A stretch of DNA of 64,000 bases from contig JAMXBD010000399.1 of the NCBI GenBank assembly GCA_024138025.1, forward strand, positions 248,001-312,000. Reading direction: 5' to 3'. The notes under the pieces were generated by a model. It made no database searches and was not told the DNA's origin. It worked only from the letters and a program-made list of their open reading frames with translations. Source of the stretch: Combretum micranthum (lineage: Eukaryota > Streptophyta > Magnoliopsida > Myrtales > Combretaceae). The translations under genes were made by a program, and so were the position numbers. Positions 60,431 through 64,000 of the stretch are shown here, piece by piece (within the stretch, counting starts at the first letter, position 1; each line of letters starts with the position of its first letter).

Positions 60431-61059
60431 TGTCACGCCCCATAGGGTATCCTAAACGTAACAGCCCACCACATACTATAAAAGACTCTCGAATTTCTAT
60501 TTGAGCCTTTCGGGAGTCTTGTATAGATGTAAGACGTCCCTTTACGACAATAGAATACTCAAGCAATGGAGTTAAGAAGTTTAATGTGGCATTCATTAGC
60601 CATAGATAATAAACCAAAACACATATATATACTTTACAAAATCTAAGGGGCATTCCCCCGCAAAATAATATCAAGTCCATTACAGTCATCCAGAGTCCTT
60701 TAGTTTCTAACGGAAGTCTAAACAAAAGCGAAGTAAACTTCTATGGGAAACTCCTATCTTCGGTACCTGAGCTGTGGCTTGCCTCGGCCTAAGCCATAAA
60801 AACTCGTGCTGCAACAGATAAAAGCTATGGGGGCGTAAGCTAACTAGCTTAGTGAGTAAGAACTTCCATATCACAATTAAGTACAATTCATACAAACAAG
60901 TAATTATTCACGCAAATATATGCATCAGAAAAATGGGTTCAACAAACATATGACCAGCAGGAAATCATATGTGGATGGACTTACGCCCTTCATCCCGGGT
61001 TAGCAGATTAACGAATCCTGCGGTACGATGCCGTTTAAGCTCACGGTCAACTGAACAAT

Positions 61060-61160
61060 AATTCGTTTTATGGATCACAATTAACCAACAATTTCGTTTT
61101 ATGGATCACGATTAACCAACATATTCGTTTTATGGATCACGAAAAACCAACCAATGCTAA
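61060..61160. repeat. Tandem repeat in LTR copy 4, about 33 bp unit, 3 units
   Basis: TTCGTTTTATGGATCAC then a spacer with TTAACCAACA, repeated three times. Reverse of the array at 5855-5995. Confidence 0.85.
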
Positions 61161-63140
61161 TGCTCCATCCCCGTCATGATATGAATGAGTCCAATTATAA
61201 TTGAGGTCAATTATATGTTAATTCAATTCTTTTAAGTGACCTACAATGATTCGCAGGCAATCCATATAAATACTAGCTAATCAACCAATAGATTAACACT
61301 CGGTTTCAATATTTCTTAAGTTTCATTTCACACATCAACAACAGCCAAATATATAATTCCCATATACCCCATCATACTTATCCATTTTTATCTTTACCTA
61401 CACCACTAGTGCCACTAATCAATACAATCACAAACATTAATTGAGAGTGGAAGTAGTACTCACTCGGCCATTGGACGCCGGTCTTTTTAGTAGTAATAGT
61501 CGGGAGGTAGGGCGTCGTCTTGCTTGGGATCACCTATCACATAAGAATAACCCTAATGAGATTCTCATAATTTAGCTAATCCAAGCTATGCATCTAAACT
61601 AGATGAATTCGGAGTTCTCGCTATTTGCGGAAGCTCTGACTTAAAACGGCCATAACTTGGTCATTTTAATTCAGAATTTCGCAAATTTTATATCGATCTC
61701 TATCTACTTAGAAATATCTATCTATTTCTAGTATTATTTTAAAGTTTTGAAAACAGTATGGCCATGGAACAGTAGGATCAGATCTATTCCGTAAATCCTC
61801 TAATTCCGAAAAATTGTTTTGCTTTTGATGAAATGCTCCTAGTTGATGATTCATGGATGAATGGTATATGAAGAATTCCTAACATGCATGTCATGAAATG
61901 AACTCAATACAGGCATGGTTTTGATGATTTTTGATGATGAACTCTTATGAACTCCTAATTGTTATAAAATTCCATTAATGTTATTTCTAAAAAGCTATTC
62001 TTCCCAACTTTACATTCCCTAGGGTTTCTATGATTTTATTCTTGAAATTTACTTATTATCTAAATAAAAATGAGTTCTCCAAATCTATATCTAATACCTT
62101 CATTTATGCATAAAAAACCACATTTTTCATTTGGTAAACATGTTTTTACACAAGCTACTTGTAAAGATCCGAATTTTGTAATTTCATTTTCTTGCATTTT
62201 CTTTATGAGAAACTTGTTTAGTGTATCAAAAATTGAAGCTCCAATATATCTATCATCTAAAGAATTCATTTGACTCATAAAACATGCCATCTAAGCTCGG
62301 ATACTAAGTGTTCATATAGGCACCATCCTAAATTACGAATTTTACTTCTAATCACCATCTCAATATTTTTCATTCTAACTCCACTACTTGTTTCACATTT
62401 TTATCATGCCTAAACTCATCTAAACTTATGAAAATCATTCCTTAAGGGCATCTATTACATATACCTTCCAATTTTATGAAAAATATGAGTTTTAAAGTGG
62501 TTTTGGTGGTCTTTAAGGTAGGGTTCTCATTCCATCCGAATTTCCAACAAATCATTTCTAACAAAACCTTTTTCCTTTCAACTTTCTTGCCTTCCATACA
62601 TGAAGATCCACTACCTATCATACCTATACATAAACAGACTACATTTTTATCATTCATGCATGAAATTTAAAATAACCACATGAACATAGATGTAGATGAA
62701 GATATAGATGTCTAAACATTAGATCTACTAGATATGATGCATGAATCATAAATCTATGGCATGAACATCAATATATATACAAGATCTCTACTTACATGCA
62801 TGAACAAGAGAATATCTTAATAAAAACTCATTTAAACACTAGATCCATATCTTGTGATGGCTTGATATTCTTGTTCAAGTGTTTTCATGTCCCTAGCATA
62901 TGCTCATTGGGATTAAAGGTAAAAACACACAAAAATAGCTTTGCCATTACAAGATCTAGGAAGAACAAAGCTTAAAATCAACCTACCAATAGGATCAAAG
63001 GTGGAAATGAAGAGGATTTGAGTTGAAAATGTGAGAGGAAGAGGGAGGGGGGCTCACGGTACTAGTAGGAAGAAAGAAGAGTTTTTCTCTTTGAAAAATT
63101 TTTGAACAAGTGAAAATGAAGAGAGAGAATGAACATTTAG

Positions 63141-63148
63141 TTTATATA
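63141..63148 (-). promoter_or_regulatory. TATA box of LTR copy 4
   Basis: Minus-strand TATATAAA, about 700 bp from the LTR start at 63844, the same distance as in copy 1. Confidence 0.6.
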
Positions 63149-63202
63149 TTAAGTGGATTAGGGTTTTAATTGAATAAAATAGCAAAATAAATCAAAATGA
63201 GA

Positions 63203-63250
63203 GGGGAAAAGAGGGGAGGGCCACCGCCATATGGGGGGGTGGGGGGGTGG
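63203..63250 (+). other. Potential G-quadruplex tract upstream of the LTR TATA box
   Basis: GGGG, AAAAGA, GGGG, A, GGG, then (63233-63250) two runs of seven G split by T. Four or more G-runs lie within about 48 bp on the plus strand (C-rich on the promoter strand). It corresponds to the C-rich block of copies 1 and 3. Confidence 0.6.
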
Positions 63251-63844
63251 TGAGTGTGTATTTGAAATTTGTTTAATTTGTAATTTAAGTAATTAAAATG
63301 TAATAATTGTAATAATTATTTTAGAGACAAAATTCATTGGGAAAGAAAATTGAAATGAGTATTGTAAGGATGTAAGAATAGGATATGGGTAGTGTGTAGT
63401 GTAGGTTGTACTTGTGAATAGTAGACAAGACATCTACTTTACCGGTTGTAACGAAAACACGGGAAAAGGCTATAACTGTAATTTTTATAGCTCAGAAAAT
63501 TATAAAATTGATATTTTTGGAATCTTTATAAAATTATGGTTCTAATGAATATTCCGGAACATTTTTCTGAGTTCATGGTTCCGGGGCATGCTTTTTCGTA
63601 ATTGAGCTCAGGAAGGCCCGGAATTGAAAAATTCGTGAATTTGGAACATTCAAAGGTCTAAAATATACTTTGAAACAATAATTCAATTTCATTTACTTTA
63701 TAAGACTTCTTTTATTATGAAACCGAAGGAAAGCCGGATTTAGGGTTCCTTAGCTCCTCTCTCTAGACTTAAACCAAAACGGACTAGGGTTTCACTTTTC
63801 AACTCCCGGGGCTTTCTTAACTACTGAGATTATCGGGGTTTACA

Positions 63845-63849
63845 GAGAT
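63845..63849. repeat. Target-site duplication, right (GAGAT)
   Basis: Matches 60426-60430. Confidence 0.92.
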
Positions 63850-64000
63850 ACAAAGGGAGGTTGTGTGTGCCGGAACAGGGAGATCTTAAAAAGGAAATAC
63901 TAAGAGGCACATTATTCAAGTTATTCAATCCACCCGGGAGGCAACAAGATGTACCAAGATTTAAAGAAGTTGTATTGGTGGAATAACATGAAGAACCAAA
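63850..64000 (+). pseudogene. Tekay-like integrase, N-terminal zinc-binding domain (cut by window end)
   Basis: The frame reads KGRLCVPEQGDLKKEIL, then [18 protein letters not shown] and [14 protein letters not shown] up to the window end. The two His of the HHCC zinc-binding motif (HYSSYSIH) are present; the Cys pair would come next outside. The frame is open for 50 codons here, continuing the linker broken at 60430. Confidence 0.92.

Larger units (their letters stand above)
60431..63844 (-). mobile_element. Solo LTR, 3.41 kb, copy 4 of the long-LTR family
   Basis: On the plus strand it starts TGTCACGCCCCATAGGG and ends CGGGGTTTACA, with perfect GAGAT duplications. The Tekay-like coding frame before and after joins without a shift when the LTR and one GAGAT are left out, so the ends are exact. 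It shares, in reverse, the tandem repeat, the GGGCGTAA motif (60982) and the arm sequences of copy 1. Minus-strand TATATAAA is at 63141-63148. A G-run block (63203-63250) lies just upstream. No coding domain. Confidence 0.95.
54921..64000 (+). mobile_element. Ty3/gypsy Tekay-like element, degenerate, split by a solo LTR and cut by the window end
   Basis: Order from left: 5' LTR (54921-56909), primer-binding site (56918), gag (57113 to about 58270) with zinc knuckles, aspartic protease (58391 on), reverse transcriptase, RNase H (to about 60180), linker, then the integrase zinc-binding domain after the inserted LTR. The gag, RT ([23 protein letters not shown]) and spacing fit the Tekay/Del clade. 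Several stops and frameshifts in gag, RT and RNase H make it inactive. A chromodomain, if any, and the 3' LTR would lie past the window. Confidence 0.9.

Overview
The window looks like nuclear DNA of a eudicot plant. It is very AT-rich, and most of it consists of LTR retrotransposon remains, with some small inverted-repeat DNA elements and one LINE fragment. Plant-type features include GT-AG introns, an initiator-tRNA-Met primer site (TGGTATCAGAGC), and one clear host gene, a cytokinin-pathway type-A response regulator of the ARR8/ARR9 kind with five exons at 50335-51943. I saw no rRNA or tRNA gene, no prokaryotic feature, no CRISPR array and no organelle insert. Species cannot be named from this sequence.

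Layout. 1-2543 is the right part of a long LTR-like sequence sitting in a Ty1/copia polyprotein (2544-3141). That copia reading frame is split by a 3.47 kb solo LTR (3142-6615), resumes at 6621-6787 and leads into its polypurine tract and 3' LTR, which is itself split by a related LTR (7869-11940). 12.4-16.2 kb is mostly unassigned intergenic DNA with small elements. 16.3-24.4 kb is a plus-strand Ty3 gag-protease relic carrying two insertions: a 3.74 kb minus-strand Ty3 element (16431-20170) and a 2.65 kb solo LTR (20694-23341). 24.4-32.3 kb holds a 316 bp MITE with 9 bp target duplications, a LINE fragment and relics. 32377-37374 is a third copy of the 3.4 kb LTR family, with a 1.5 kb copia-type solo LTR (33934-35458) inside it. 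38.4-40 kb is a 1.5 kb long-terminal-inverted-repeat element. 42030-49.5 kb holds two minus-strand LTRs of a Tekay-like family, the second containing a 1.6 kb solo LTR with perfect 5 bp duplications. The response regulator follows. From 54921 to the window end lies a degenerate Ty3 Tekay-like element (LTR, primer site, gag, protease, RT, RNase H, start of integrase), split at 60431-63844 by a fourth copy of the 3.4 kb LTR.

Most interesting points: (1) seven complete LTR-only insertions, most with recognisable 5 bp target duplications, and several whose in-silico removal puts the interrupted host element back in frame; (2) several unrelated LTR families carry a GCCGGC-rich block in the same place, just upstream of the TATA box, and in one copy a 20 bp minisatellite occupies that position instead; (3) the response regulator's conserved C-terminal tail lies in a different frame from the rest of its last exon, which implies a 1 bp indel or an assembly error.

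All calls rest on reading the sequence by eye. Boundaries marked approximate have not been aligned.
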